NCBI GenBank assembly: GCA_964626265.1
Contig: CAZVCG010000009.1
Location: forward strand, 1 to 54,496
DNA: 54,496 nucleotides
From: CAZVCG01 sp964626265
GTDB lineage: Bacteria; Pseudomonadota; Alphaproteobacteria; UBA9219
Direction of reading: 5' to 3'
Shown piece by piece: positions 24,434-32,644 of the stretch; position 1 is the first letter of the stretch, and the number at the start of each line of letters is the position of its first letter. The position numbers and the translations under genes are program-made. Below the pieces are notes generated by a model. It did no database searches. It saw only the letters and a program-made list of their open reading frames with translations, and was not told where the DNA came from.

Positions 24434-25636
24434 CTAATCCGCAGTCGGGGTTTTGCGTTCCTTGAGCTTATCGCCGTCCAGCGGCACGTTGCGGACGATG
24501 CGCGAGTCGGCGCCGAGCGGCGGCAGGTCAATCCCATCCACGGAAAGGACAATACCCGATCCGTTGCCGGTCGTGAGCCTCAGACCTTTGGTGCCGGGCA
24601 CATTGTAAACATCGCCGGGGTTCATGATTTTGTCGAATACCGTGTTGCCGTTTTTGTCGGCGACAAGCACCCATGTCTCCTTTTCCGCGCGCACGACGAT
24701 ACGGGAACCGGAGGCAGAGCCGTAGACCTGTCTCTTGGGTTGCCCGGCATCATTGAGCGGCGGCAATTCGATCGCTGCGATTTCGTCGGCTCTGGGCTTG
24801 GGCTGATCCGCGGGTTTTCCGCCTTCGGGCATAACCTTTTCTGCGACAGCAAGCGTTTCCGGAACGGGGTTTTTCGCAGGCAGCGGTTCGGCGGGAGGCA
24901 TTGCAACAGGCAGCGTGATGGACTCAATTTTGGGATTGGCCTGAACCGGGGCTGCCGTTGCTGCGCTAGGCGGCGATTCCGGAGCGGCCACGATTACGGC
25001 TGGGGTTTCATTGACCGCAGTCGTTGTTGGCGCGGGTTCCGGCGAAACTTGCGCCGTTTGTGGCATCGGCGGCGGCGCGTCGACAGCCGTGCGGCTCGAT
25101 GATGACAAGCCATACCACAACGCGTAAAGCAGCAGAACGGCGGCGGTCGCGCCGATGAGAATGGCGGCAGTCGGCGCGCGTCCTTCCGAAATCGGCTGAG
25201 GCATGTTGAGCTGCGGCTTGCGGCGGCGGCCTGCCATTTCACGGCGGTATTGTTCGATCGCTTTCACGCTGTCGAGGCCGAGGTAGTTCGCGTATGTACG
25301 CAAGAAGCCGATCACATAAGCGTCGGCCGGAAATTCTTCGTACCGGCTGTTCTCAAGCGCGGCGAGAAAAGTCGGGCGGATGCGCAGAAAATCCGATATC
25401 GTATATAGGTTTTCCCCGCGTTGTTGCCGTGCGCTGCGCAGAAGGTCGCCGAGTCTGTCCTTTTCTTGGGTTGTGTGTTGTGCGTAAGAAGGGGGCGCAC
25501 GCCGGTAAGCCTCTGTTTCATCCGGCGTATTATCTTCATGCCGGGCGGATTCGGGCTGCGATTCCTCGTAGTCATCCTCGCGCGGCCATTCCTGGCGTGG
25601 GGACTGTGAGCGGTGGTTGCGCTTAGGTGAGGACAT
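24434..25636 (-). CDS. rodZ: RodZ-like cytoskeletal membrane protein (HTH_25 + DUF4115)
   Basis: 400 aa, single-pass inner-membrane protein linking MreB to the elongasome. A hydrophilic N-terminus precedes an Xre-type helix-turn-helix (RLGDLLRSARQQRGENLYTISDFLRI...FLAALENSRYEEFPADAYVIGFLRTYANYLGLD, about residues 61-125). A membrane helix, TAAILIGATAAVLLLYALWYGL, lies near 173-195, followed by a Pro/Ala-rich periplasmic linker. The C-terminal DUF4115 domain includes VVRAEKETWVLVADKNGNTVFDKIMNPGDVYNVP. AGGTC lies seven bases before the ATG. Confidence 0.9.
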   Translation of the reverse strand: MSSPKRNHRSQSPRQEWPREDDYEESQPESARHEDNTPDETEAYRRAPPSYAQHTTQEKDRLGDLLRSARQQRGENLYTISDFLRIRPTFLAALENSRYEEFPADAYVIGFLRTYANYLGLDSVKAIEQYRREMAGRRRKPQLNMPQPISEGRAPTAAILIGATAAVLLLYALWYGLSSSSRTAVDAPPPMPQTAQVSPEPAPTTTAVNETPAVIVAAPESPPSAATAAPVQANPKIESITLPVAMPPAEPLPAKNPVPETLAVAEKVMPEGGKPADQPKPRADEIAAIELPPLNDAGQPKRQVYGSASGSRIVVRAEKETWVLVADKNGNTVFDKIMNPGDVYNVPGTKGLRLTTGNGSGIVLSVDGIDLPPLGADSRIVRNVPLDGDKLKERKTPTAD

Positions 25637-25785
25637 CGGGACCTGAAATTGGGTTAAACTAATGTCTATTTAGGCAATTTCGACCAAAAAGGCAAATAAA
25701 CCTGTATGTTAGGGGTTTTCCATTAGGGTTATGTTAAGGGATAACCCCCTAGACTTAAAGGCCCGAATTTGTCGAGATTTTGACG

Positions 25786-26004
25786 ATGCCTGCTACGCTA
25801 AAGCCGCGGCAAAAACACCCAAATAAGCCGCCAAAACGCGATCTCATAAGCGTATTATTCGGTTGGGCCTATATTATCGTGGCCATCAGCCTGATCGTTT
25901 TGCTATTGACCCATTCCCAGCCTCAGGGCCGCCTGATCTGCGAGAAAAATACACTGGCGCCCCCTCTCACGGGCTTCGGAACCTGCCGCGAAGAAAAACA
26001 GTAA
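25786..26004 (+). CDS. Small single-pass membrane protein, unknown function
   Basis: 72 aa. Basic N-terminus (KPRQKHPNKPPKRD), one strongly hydrophobic helix (VLFGWAYIIVAISLIVLLL) and a short tail with two cysteines. The topology is probably N-in. The start at ATG 25786 is preferred to a TTG two codons earlier. It lies between divergent rodZ and the SRP RNA. No family recognised. Confidence 0.55.
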   Translation: MPATLKPRQKHPNKPPKRDLISVLFGWAYIIVAISLIVLLLTHSQPQGRLICEKNTLAPPLTGFGTCREEKQ

Positions 26005-26057
26005 TTTACCATAAAGTTAAGACATGATTTTACGCTCTCGACGAGCCCGATTTTTGC

Positions 26058-26063
26058 TATAAG
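26058..26063 (+). promoter_or_regulatory. Candidate -10 box of the SRP RNA gene
   Basis: TATAAG lies six to seven bases before the RNA 5' end, the normal distance for an extended GCTATAAG -10 element. No good -35 is seen (CTCGAC at 26037 with 15-base spacing is the nearest). Confidence 0.4.
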
Positions 26064-26065
26064 GA

Positions 26066-26168
26066 CTGTGGGAGGTTGGCGGTGGGCGAATCCCGTGCCA
26101 ACCCGGTCAGATCCGGAAGGAAGCAGCCGTAACACGTTTCGGTTCGGGTCGCCGTCCAATCTCCCACC
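26066..26168 (+). ncRNA. ffs: Bacterial small signal recognition particle RNA (4.5S)
   Basis: The hallmark GGTCAGATCCGGAAGGAAGC, followed by AGCC (26105-26128), is the conserved Ffh-binding hairpin. The ends pair: TGGGAGGTTGG (26069-26079) with CCAATCTCCCA (26156-26166) over 11 base pairs with one G-U. About 100 nt, the size of Gram-negative 4.5S RNA. Together with Ffh and FtsY it targets nascent membrane proteins to the translocon. Exact ends are estimates. Confidence 0.95.
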
Positions 26169-26172
26169 AAGA

Positions 26173-26254
26173 TAAAGATCAGGAATCAGCATTCAGATGT
26201 CCGTGTGCTTTTTTTCTGGCCCCTGACCCTTGACCCCTGACCCCTGACCCCTGG
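26173..26254. repeat. CCCCTGA tandem repeat tract abutting the dnaX start codon
   Basis: GATCAGGAATCAG (26178-26190) is followed by CTGGCCCCTGACCC and several copies of TGACCCC in a 7-base period running to 26254, directly against the dnaX ATG. This occupies the place of a ribosome-binding site; no purine-rich SD sequence is present. Confidence 0.8.
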
Positions 26255-28021
26255 ATGAACGAGCTTTTCCAAGACAGCGAAACGCCCTCAACCGCTTACC
26301 GCGTTCTGGCGCGGAAATACCGGCCTGCGACGTTCGAGGAATTGATCGGGCAGGAGGCGATGGTGCGCACGCTCTCGAACGCCATCGAGGCGGGTCGGTT
26401 GCCGCACGCGTGGATGCTGACGGGGGTAAGGGGGATCGGCAAGACGACGACGGCACGTCTTATTGCCCGCGCCCTGAACTGTGCAGGCTCCAAGGGCAAG
26501 AACGAAGGGCCAACGATTCATCCCTGCGGCAAGTGCGATGCATGCAAAGCGATTGCCGAAGATAGGCATGTGGACGTTCAGGAAATGGACGCCGCGTCGC
26601 GCACAGGCGTGGACGATATCCGCGACATTATCGACGGCGTGCGTTATGGCCCTGTGTCGGCGCGCTATAAAATCTACATCCTCGACGAAGTCCACATGCT
26701 CTCGAAAAACGCCTTCAACGCGTTGCTCAAAACGCTCGAAGAACCGCCGCCGCATGTGAAGTTCATTTTCGCGACCACCGAAATCCGCAAGGTGCCGGTG
26801 ACCGTGCTGTCGCGCTGCCAGCGTTTCGATCTGCGCCGCATCGACAGCGCAATGCTGACGCAGCATTTCATGAACATCGTCGCCAAGGAAAAAGCCAAGG
26901 CGGAACCCGAAGCGATTAAATTGATAGCCCATGCAGCAGATGGTTCCGTGCGCGACGGACTGAGCCTGCTTGATCAGGCAATTTCGCGCGGCAACGGCAA
27001 AGTGATTGAGTCCGACGTGAAAGACATGTTGGGTCTCGCCGACCGTGGCAAAAGCCTGGTTTTGTGCCGCCAATTGTTGCGCGGCGAGATGGCCGCCGCG
27101 CTGGGCACGTACGACGCGCTCCAGCAGGTCGGCACCGATCCGTTGCAAGTTTTGCAAGATTTGGCGGAACTGATTCACGAGCTGACGCGTGCGCAAATCA
27201 TCACGGACTATGCGGCCTCGCCCGACGTTCCGGAAGCCGACCGCGCGATGCTGAAAGATTTATCAGACATCAAGGTTCCTGCATTGGCTCGCGCGTGGCA
27301 GATTTTGCTCAAGGGCATCGGAGAAGTTCAATATGCGTCGAACCCCGTTCATGCGGCGGAGATGGTACTCATCCGCTTGGCTTATGCCTCCGAGCTGCCG
27401 ACGCCGGCCGATCTTGTGAAGCAGTTGCGGGATCAAGCAACGGCTGCGCCAACTAGTGCTCCTTCGTCCATGCCAAAAGGCGGCGCCGCATCGCGTGGCT
27501 CAGTCGCCTTGGCGCACGCACAAGAAGTGGCGCCCGCGCAGGCTACGCCCATGACGCAACCCGTGGCCTCGTCGCAGCCAATGCCGTCGACTTTCCACGA
27601 GGTTGTGGCGTTGTTTGCTGCGAACCGCGAAGGCGGACTGCACGCACAGCTCGCCAACTTCGTGCATGTCGTGCGATGCGAGCCTTGCCGTCTTGAAGTG
27701 CGGCTGGAGCCGGGGGCGTCGACAAACCTCATCAATCGCGTCAGTCATTTTTTGAACCTGTGGACAGGCCAACGCTGGATGGTGTCCGTCGTCGAACAGC
27801 CTGGCGCGCCGACGTTGGCCGAAGAGGAAAAAGCCGCGGAAGAGGCTCACCAAGCTCGCGTTCGTTCGCATCCTTTGATGAAAGCTGTGATGACGGCTTT
27901 TCCAAGCGCGAAGATCATTGCCCTTAAGCCGAAAGAAGTTGTTCTAGAATCGCCCGTGTACGAAGATAAAGAAACCGACGACGAAACCTTAATGCCAAAC
28001 GAAGAAACCGAGGAAACATGA
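26255..28021 (+). CDS. dnaX: DNA polymerase III subunit gamma/tau
   Basis: Clamp-loader ATPase of the replicative polymerase. 588 aa. N-terminal YRVLARKYRPATFEELIGQE, Walker A GVRGIGKTT, the zinc-binding loop with C-x8-12-C and CGKCDAC, Walker B IYILDEVHML, sensor segment FIFATTEIRKVPVTVLSRCQRFDLRR, then an Ala/Pro-rich linker and a C-terminal tau domain. No A-AAA-AAG slippery site is seen, so a gamma form by frameshift is not evident. It starts the dnaX-ybaB run, and its stop overlaps the ybaB start. Confidence 0.97.
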   Translation: MNELFQDSETPSTAYRVLARKYRPATFEELIGQEAMVRTLSNAIEAGRLPHAWMLTGVRGIGKTTTARLIARALNCAGSKGKNEGPTIHPCGKCDACKAIAEDRHVDVQEMDAASRTGVDDIRDIIDGVRYGPVSARYKIYILDEVHMLSKNAFNALLKTLEEPPPHVKFIFATTEIRKVPVTVLSRCQRFDLRRIDSAMLTQHFMNIVAKEKAKAEPEAIKLIAHAADGSVRDGLSLLDQAISRGNGKVIESDVKDMLGLADRGKSLVLCRQLLRGEMAAALGTYDALQQVGTDPLQVLQDLAELIHELTRAQIITDYAASPDVPEADRAMLKDLSDIKVPALARAWQILLKGIGEVQYASNPVHAAEMVLIRLAYASELPTPADLVKQLRDQATAAPTSAPSSMPKGGAASRGSVALAHAQEVAPAQATPMTQPVASSQPMPSTFHEVVALFAANREGGLHAQLANFVHVVRCEPCRLEVRLEPGASTNLINRVSHFLNLWTGQRWMVSVVEQPGAPTLAEEEKAAEEAHQARVRSHPLMKAVMTAFPSAKIIALKPKEVVLESPVYEDKETDDETLMPNEETEET

Positions 28022-28341
28022 TGAATATCGGCCAAATGATGAAACAAGTGCAGGACATGCAAGCCAAGATGGCTCAGATGCAGGAAAAGCTCGGCGCTGT
28101 CGAAGTGTCCGGCCAGTCTGGCGGCGGCATGGTACAGGCCACGATCAACGGTAAAGGGGAACTCCGCAAGGTTAAGCTCGACCCCAAGCTCGTCGATCCA
28201 GCCGAAATTGAAGTGCTGGAAGATTTGATTGTCGCCGCGTGCAACGATGCCAAGACAAAAATGGACGCCGAAATCGCCAAGGAAACGGAAGCAATGATGG
28301 GCGGCATGAAACTGCCTCCGGGCCTGAAATTACCCCTTTAA
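28021..28341 (+). CDS. ybaB: YbaB/EbfC nucleoid-associated protein
   Basis: 106 aa dimeric DNA-binding protein. MNIGQMMKQVQDMQAKMAQMQEKL forms the coiled-coil arms; VSGQSGGGMVQATINGKGELRKVKLDP is the core signature; the tail is Met/Gly/Pro-rich. Two adjacent ATG codons occur at 28018 and 28021; AGGA at 28011-28014 is better spaced for the second. It overlaps the dnaX stop by one base. In most genomes recR follows directly; here a sigma-factor gene intervenes. Confidence 0.93.
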   Translation: MNIGQMMKQVQDMQAKMAQMQEKLGAVEVSGQSGGGMVQATINGKGELRKVKLDPKLVDPAEIEVLEDLIVAACNDAKTKMDAEIAKETEAMMGGMKLPPGLKLPL

Positions 28342-28360
28342 CCATAAGGATTTGTTCGTG

Positions 28361-28389
28361 TTGTTTTGATGGCACAAAACCGTTATAAA
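28361..28389 (+). promoter_or_regulatory. Candidate promoter of the sigma-factor gene
   Basis: TTGTTT at 28361-28366 and TATAAA at 28384-28389 with a 17-base spacer. The sigma-factor ATG is 41 bases downstream. This would let the gene be expressed apart from dnaX-ybaB. Confidence 0.5.
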
Positions 28390-28430
28390 GCCTCTCGGAT
28401 TATTATTAACCGGATGTTTGGGCTTTTTTG

Positions 28431-30068
28431 ATGAGCAAATTTGAAAATCTGGGCGAATCTCGCGACGCGATCTTTAATCCATATGCTATGGAATGGGGCG
28501 ACAATGACTACTGTGTTGGGAAGTCAACGGAAAAAGACGGACCAACGCTAACGGAATCGGCGCCAGCCCCCAAAAGGAGTTATCAGGGCGAAGTCTCCGG
28601 CATTTTTACGCAATATATCCAACAAATTAAAGACATCCCGATTTTGACTCGGGAGGTAGAATTTGCCTTGGGGGAACAAGTTTTCAAGGGCCGCCGCTTG
28701 ATCTTAGAGGTGTTATGCGGAATGCCGCACACTTTGCAAAGCGATATCAAGAACTGGTTTCTTAAAGCCGTAGAAAAGCCATTTTCGGCAAAAAACTATT
28801 TTGATATTCCAAGTTCAATAGGAGAGGAAGCACAGCATCAGTATAAACAAGCCAAGACTGAAGGCAGTGCGCCGCTTCAAAAGAAGGACTATGAACAACG
28901 CTTAATCAAAGAAACGGCCTTCAAAATTTTATCTGCCATCGAAGCCTTCGAATCGTGGAAAGAAAACCGCCAAAACACGCCAGCTAACGGTGATGGGCTT
29001 GCTTCCGAGCAAGCATTGCGGTCCAAATTATCAATTCTCGTGGACAGCATTTTGTTGATGAGGCCTAAAGATAGAATTTTATGCAAACTTGCCAATCAGA
29101 TACGGTTATCACTTAATGGCGATAAAGCAAAAAGCAGTCTTGAAATGGGACTGCGCATGATTGAAGAAGCGAAGGCTAAGCTTTATCGGAGCAATCTGAA
29201 ACTTGTCGTTTCCAACGCGAAGGCGTTTTCTCCGTTAGGTCTTGAGATTATGGATTTGGTACAAGAAGGAAACGTAGGGCTGTTTTCCGCTGTAGACAAA
29301 TTCGACCATCGGCAAGGCATAAAATTTTCAACATATGCCTCATGGTGGATACGACAAGCCATATTGAGAGGGCGATCCGATCAGACTCAACGAATTTATA
29401 TTCCGCCTGATGTAAGGATGATTATAAATGCCGTTCGGGAAGCAGATAGATTTATTCAAGCCGAGCATGGCAGACCAGCGACCTTTGAAGATCTGGTTTC
29501 GATAACGCGCTTTAAGCCTCACCGAGTGCGGTTGGCTTTAGACGTCATGAAACTTCAAAATTTGGAGGAGCTTGACGCATCCATTTCTAGCGATGACGAC
29601 TCCCCATTGATTGGCTTTCTCAATAAGAGTGGCCCAAGCCCTCTGGATAGAGTAGCCGAAAAACAGTCGAAGCAAAAGTTGTTCGAGGCCTTCGCGAAAT
29701 TGACTCCGAAAGAAGAAAAAATCATGCGACATCGCTTGGAAGGATTGACATTGCAAGAAATAGGAGAATTTTTCGGGCAAACGCGCGCCAACATGCTTGT
29801 GGTAGAGGGCAGGGCGATGCGGAAGCTTAGGCGCGATCCTGTGCTTCTAGAGTTATGGTCGGAAGGAACAGAAATAGCAAAGCCTGCGCTAAAGCAAGGG
29901 ATGAGACAGGGGGCAAACGGCATAAATCGGCAGGCGACGGAAGAAACTGAGATTTCATCATCCGTTTTTCCGAGGAGCCAGGGGAAAAAGGGTTCAAACA
30001 TTGTAACAGGGGGTTCAAAAATGGCCGATGCCTTTAGAAGAGCTTTGTCTCGCCTTGACCGCGCATAA
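28431..30068 (+). CDS. Divergent RpoD-like sigma-70 family factor
   Basis: 545 aa. Region 1.2: SGIFTQYIQQIKDIPILTRE (about 56-75). A long non-conserved helical insert follows (about 91-240). Region 2: LYRSNLKLVVSNAKAF, LEIMDLVQEGNVGLFSAVDKFD, then GIKFSTYASWWIRQAILRGRS (about 251-317); the core-binding and melting residues are well kept, but the position equal to E. coli Thr440 is Leu. Region 3 follows. Region 4: LTPKEEKIMRHRLEGLTLQEIGEFFGQTR, then ANMLVVE in place of ERIRQIE, so the -35-contacting residues Glu585, Arg588 and Gln589 are Ala, Leu and Val. A unique 78-residue tail follows. More AT-rich than dnaX and recR. Probably an alternative factor, not the housekeeping RpoD. Confidence 0.85.
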   Translation: MSKFENLGESRDAIFNPYAMEWGDNDYCVGKSTEKDGPTLTESAPAPKRSYQGEVSGIFTQYIQQIKDIPILTREVEFALGEQVFKGRRLILEVLCGMPHTLQSDIKNWFLKAVEKPFSAKNYFDIPSSIGEEAQHQYKQAKTEGSAPLQKKDYEQRLIKETAFKILSAIEAFESWKENRQNTPANGDGLASEQALRSKLSILVDSILLMRPKDRILCKLANQIRLSLNGDKAKSSLEMGLRMIEEAKAKLYRSNLKLVVSNAKAFSPLGLEIMDLVQEGNVGLFSAVDKFDHRQGIKFSTYASWWIRQAILRGRSDQTQRIYIPPDVRMIINAVREADRFIQAEHGRPATFEDLVSITRFKPHRVRLALDVMKLQNLEELDASISSDDDSPLIGFLNKSGPSPLDRVAEKQSKQKLFEAFAKLTPKEEKIMRHRLEGLTLQEIGEFFGQTRANMLVVEGRAMRKLRRDPVLLELWSEGTEIAKPALKQGMRQGANGINRQATEETEISSSVFPRSQGKKGSNIVTGGSKMADAFRRALSRLDRA

Positions 30069-30187
30069 CATCGTGGTGCGTTCCGTTAGCCACTTGATGT
30101 GCGTTTGAAAATATTTATAAACGTTTAGAGCGCAAAGAAAAAGGCTAGAAAAAATATAGACGCACTTTGACGGAACCTTAAATCGCT

Positions 30188-30787
30188 TTGTTATCTCCAC
30201 TCGACCATCTCTCTCAACTGCTTGCCAAGCTTCCTGGCCTTGGGCCGCGGTCGGCGCGGCGGGTGGTGCTGTATTTACTTAAACGCCGCGAAGCGTTGAT
30301 GTTGCCGTTGGCCGAAGCGATGCAGGTCGCGGCACATCAGGTGCAGGCATGTTCCCTTTGCGGCAATCTGGGAGGCAAAAATCCCTGCGAAATTTGCGAG
30401 AACCCCAATCGTGACCGCAACGTGATCTGCGTCGTCGAAGATGTGGCCGATCTGTGGGCGCTGGAGCGCAGCCGCGCGTTTCGCGGCCTTTACCATGTTT
30501 TGGGCGGCACGTTGTCGGCCTTGGAAGGCGTTCGTCCAGGCGATTTGCGGATTGAAGGCCTGCTCGATCGGCTGAAGGAAGGCTCAGTGCGTGAGGTAAT
30601 TTTGGCTCTGAACGCTACCGTTGAGGGGCAGACAACGGCGCATTACCTTACAGAACGTTTAACATCGTTTGACCTCTCGCTCTCGCGGCTGGCGCACGGC
30701 CTGCCGGTCGGCGGCGAACTGGATTATCTGGACGACGGGACGCTCACGGCGGCTTTACAGGCGCGCCGAAAATGTGCCGAAGGCTAA
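30188..30787 (+). CDS. recR: Recombination mediator RecR
   Basis: Acts with RecO/RecF to load RecA on gapped DNA. 199 aa. LLAKLPGLGPRSARRVVLYLL (helix-hairpin-helix), zinc finger CSLCGNLGGKNPCEIC, Toprim domain with VVEDVADLWALERS and a C-terminal Walker-like GLPVGGELDYLDDGTL. The TTG start at 30188 is the only reasonable codon after the in-frame stop at 30179-30181; the SD is weak (GGAA, 12 bases upstream). It is separated from dnaX-ybaB by the sigma-factor gene. Confidence 0.95.
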   Translation: MLSPLDHLSQLLAKLPGLGPRSARRVVLYLLKRREALMLPLAEAMQVAAHQVQACSLCGNLGGKNPCEICENPNRDRNVICVVEDVADLWALERSRAFRGLYHVLGGTLSALEGVRPGDLRIEGLLDRLKEGSVREVILALNATVEGQTTAHYLTERLTSFDLSLSRLAHGLPVGGELDYLDDGTLTAALQARRKCAEG

Positions 30788-30921
30788 CCTTTTGATTTGC
30801 CTTTAATCATTGAAGCTTAGCCCGAATTCACCTAGTCTTAACGAACATCGTGAAGGATGGGGCTGGAAGGTCGTTTAAATATTACTGAAGTAAAGTCCGG
30901 CAGGGCAGGAGAGGGTAATCC

Positions 30922-31209
30922 GTGAATATTGGTCTCGTGGTAAATGCTCGCGGCAAGCTGTGCCTTGTGCATGACGAGCCTTTTGAAGCTACGCCCCTGT
31001 GGGTCGCTTATCATGTCGATAAACGGCAGCTGGAAATCATTTACGACACGGGCGGCACGTTCCCAATCGACTGGGAAGCAACGGACGAAATGAACAGCTA
31101 TTTGCTGCGGATCAACAAGATCCTCATTATCCGCATGGAAAACCGCAAACCGGTTGAAGGTTACGACACAAGTTTTCTCCGTCTTAAAGACGGACGCGCC
31201 ATTGATTAA
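30922..31209 (+). CDS. Hypothetical protein, 95 aa
   Basis: GTG start with GAGAGG six bases upstream. Soluble alpha/beta composition: MNIGLVVNARGKLCLVHDEPFE, then HVDKRQLEIIYDTGGTFPIDW and INKILIIRMENRKPVEGYDTSFLRL. No signal peptide or membrane segment. It is followed 21 bases later by another unknown gene, and both face the tandem ATPases. I do not recognise the family. Confidence 0.7.
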   Translation: MNIGLVVNARGKLCLVHDEPFEATPLWVAYHVDKRQLEIIYDTGGTFPIDWEATDEMNSYLLRINKILIIRMENRKPVEGYDTSFLRLKDGRAID

Positions 31210-31230
31210 AAGATACTTAGGGGCATTGCC

Positions 31231-31617
31231 ATGATCGATTTCGACTACGAAAGCGAAGAAGAAAAAGAAGAACGCCGCAAAAAAGAAGGCGAGGGCAAGA
31301 AAGAGGGCGCAGGCGCGCTTGGCCGCGCCAAGGCCCCTGTATCCGACGCCGCTTTCGAGTTGATGAAAAAATTCGGCTTGCCGAAGGAAAAAATCGCCGA
31401 AATCCTGCGCACGTGGGCGCATTTGGTGGGCGATCAGCTCGTCCGTCGCTTGGCGGAATATGGACGCGAGGGACTGGCGCGCGCTTCGGCGCACATTCAA
31501 GTTCTGTTCGACGCCAAGAAGGGGTTCGCGATCGTCACGAACTTTTTAGCGCACTTGACCGAACGCAACGTTTTGGGACTCAAGGCTTCGCCCGACCAAA
31601 CGCCGAAGCCGAGGTAA
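31231..31617 (+). CDS. Hypothetical protein with charged N-terminus, 128 aa
   Basis: Residues 4-35 are extremely Glu/Lys-rich and probably disordered; residues 40-118 are helical: SDAAFELMKKFGLPKEKIAEIL, WAHLVGDQLVRRLAEYGREGLARASAHI and AIVTNFLAHLTERNVLGL. No known domain. The stop lies six bases from the end of the convergent ATPase gene, leaving no room for a terminator. Pairing with the preceding unknown gene suggests a joint role. Confidence 0.7.
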   Translation: MIDFDYESEEEKEERRKKEGEGKKEGAGALGRAKAPVSDAAFELMKKFGLPKEKIAEILRTWAHLVGDQLVRRLAEYGREGLARASAHIQVLFDAKKGFAIVTNFLAHLTERNVLGLKASPDQTPKPR

Positions 31618-31623
31618 ACGCCG

Positions 31624-32628
31624 TCAGCTTTTTTGCGAATTAGCCGTTCCCGCGCCGTGCAGCGAGTTCATGCGCGCGATTTGCTTGTCGATATATGAGT
31701 TGATCGCGCCGATGCGGTTTTCGCGGATCAGCGCGCGCACGGGGTCGCCGTTGTTGTTCTCTTCCGTCGTTACATACCGCAAGTAGGGGCCTGCTGAACT
31801 CAGCATTTGGTGCATGGCGCTCGTAAGGCCTTGGGCTAGAATGAAGTTGGCCGACGACCCCATGCTTTGCTCGGCAAGGTGCATCAAGCCCATCAAGCTT
31901 TCCTCGATCGATCCGGCGTGGATCGTCGTGATGACCAAGTGTCCCGTCGTAGAAGCCCTTAAAATTTGCTCTGCCGCGCGCGGCGAACGGACTTCGCCCA
32001 CCAGCAAAAATCGCGGCGTCCAGCGCAAGGCGCGTTTTAAGGGAGTCGCCCAATCTTCGTTTTTGTCGACTTGAACCTGATAACAATAGCCGTAATCGCC
32101 AACGGGCCCGTCGAGCGAATATTCAACGGGATCCTCTACAGTGATGCCCACGCCGCCGAAGTTTTTAAGATAGTCGGCGATGAGCGCGAACGATGATGTG
32201 GTTTTTCCGTGGCCCGTAGCGCCGGAAATGACGATCAGGCCATCGCGTTGTCCGAGGCGGCGCAAGTGCGTGCAGATATGCGGGGCGAACGACAGTTCTT
32301 CAAGCGTCGGCACGCGGGAGCTGATGCGCCGCAAGATGACCCATTCCTCGCCGTTCGCCAGACGCTGGTAGGAGAGGCGAAAACGCATGTCGTCGTATTC
32401 ATAGGAAGAATCGGGGTTGTCGATCTGGCCCTTCAGCTCGCTGGCGATAGTCTTGACTTCCGCGCGGTAATCGTCCGGCAAAACGCGCGTCCAGTTGTTG
32501 GTGTAATCGCGCGCATGGCTCCGGTAACGCGCCTTACCCGCTTCGTCGATGCGTATGTAAAGATCCATGAACGCAAGGTCGCGCAAGCGTTTTGTTGGTG
32601 TTCCGGAATCCAAAGGCGTTGTTGCCAT
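31624..32628 (-). CDS. PilT/DotB-like secretion ATPase, catalytically intact copy
   Basis: 334 aa hexameric motor ATPase of the type II/IV secretion superfamily. N-terminal PAS-like domain, then Walker A GATGHGKT (136-143), Asp box VEDPVE (164-169), Walker B FLLVGE (207-212) and His box TTGHLVITTIH (227-237); all catalytic residues are present. The segment RFRLSYQRLANGEEWVILRRISSRVPTLEEL resembles DotB/TraJ types. GGAGAA lies eight bases before the ATG. It follows its degenerate paralogue by 16 bases. No pilin or secretion-channel genes are nearby. Confidence 0.87.
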   Translation of the reverse strand: MATTPLDSGTPTKRLRDLAFMDLYIRIDEAGKARYRSHARDYTNNWTRVLPDDYRAEVKTIASELKGQIDNPDSSYEYDDMRFRLSYQRLANGEEWVILRRISSRVPTLEELSFAPHICTHLRRLGQRDGLIVISGATGHGKTTSSFALIADYLKNFGGVGITVEDPVEYSLDGPVGDYGYCYQVQVDKNEDWATPLKRALRWTPRFLLVGEVRSPRAAEQILRASTTGHLVITTIHAGSIEESLMGLMHLAEQSMGSSANFILAQGLTSAMHQMLSSAGPYLRYVTTEENNNGDPVRALIRENRIGAINSYIDKQIARMNSLHGAGTANSQKS

Positions 32629-32644
32629 GGCTAAGATTCTCCAC

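Noticed and set aside
26255..28021. Programmed frameshift producing a gamma subunit in dnaX
   Set aside because: No A-AAA-AAG slippery heptamer was seen in the expected region; short A-runs such as GGAAAAAGCC do not fit.
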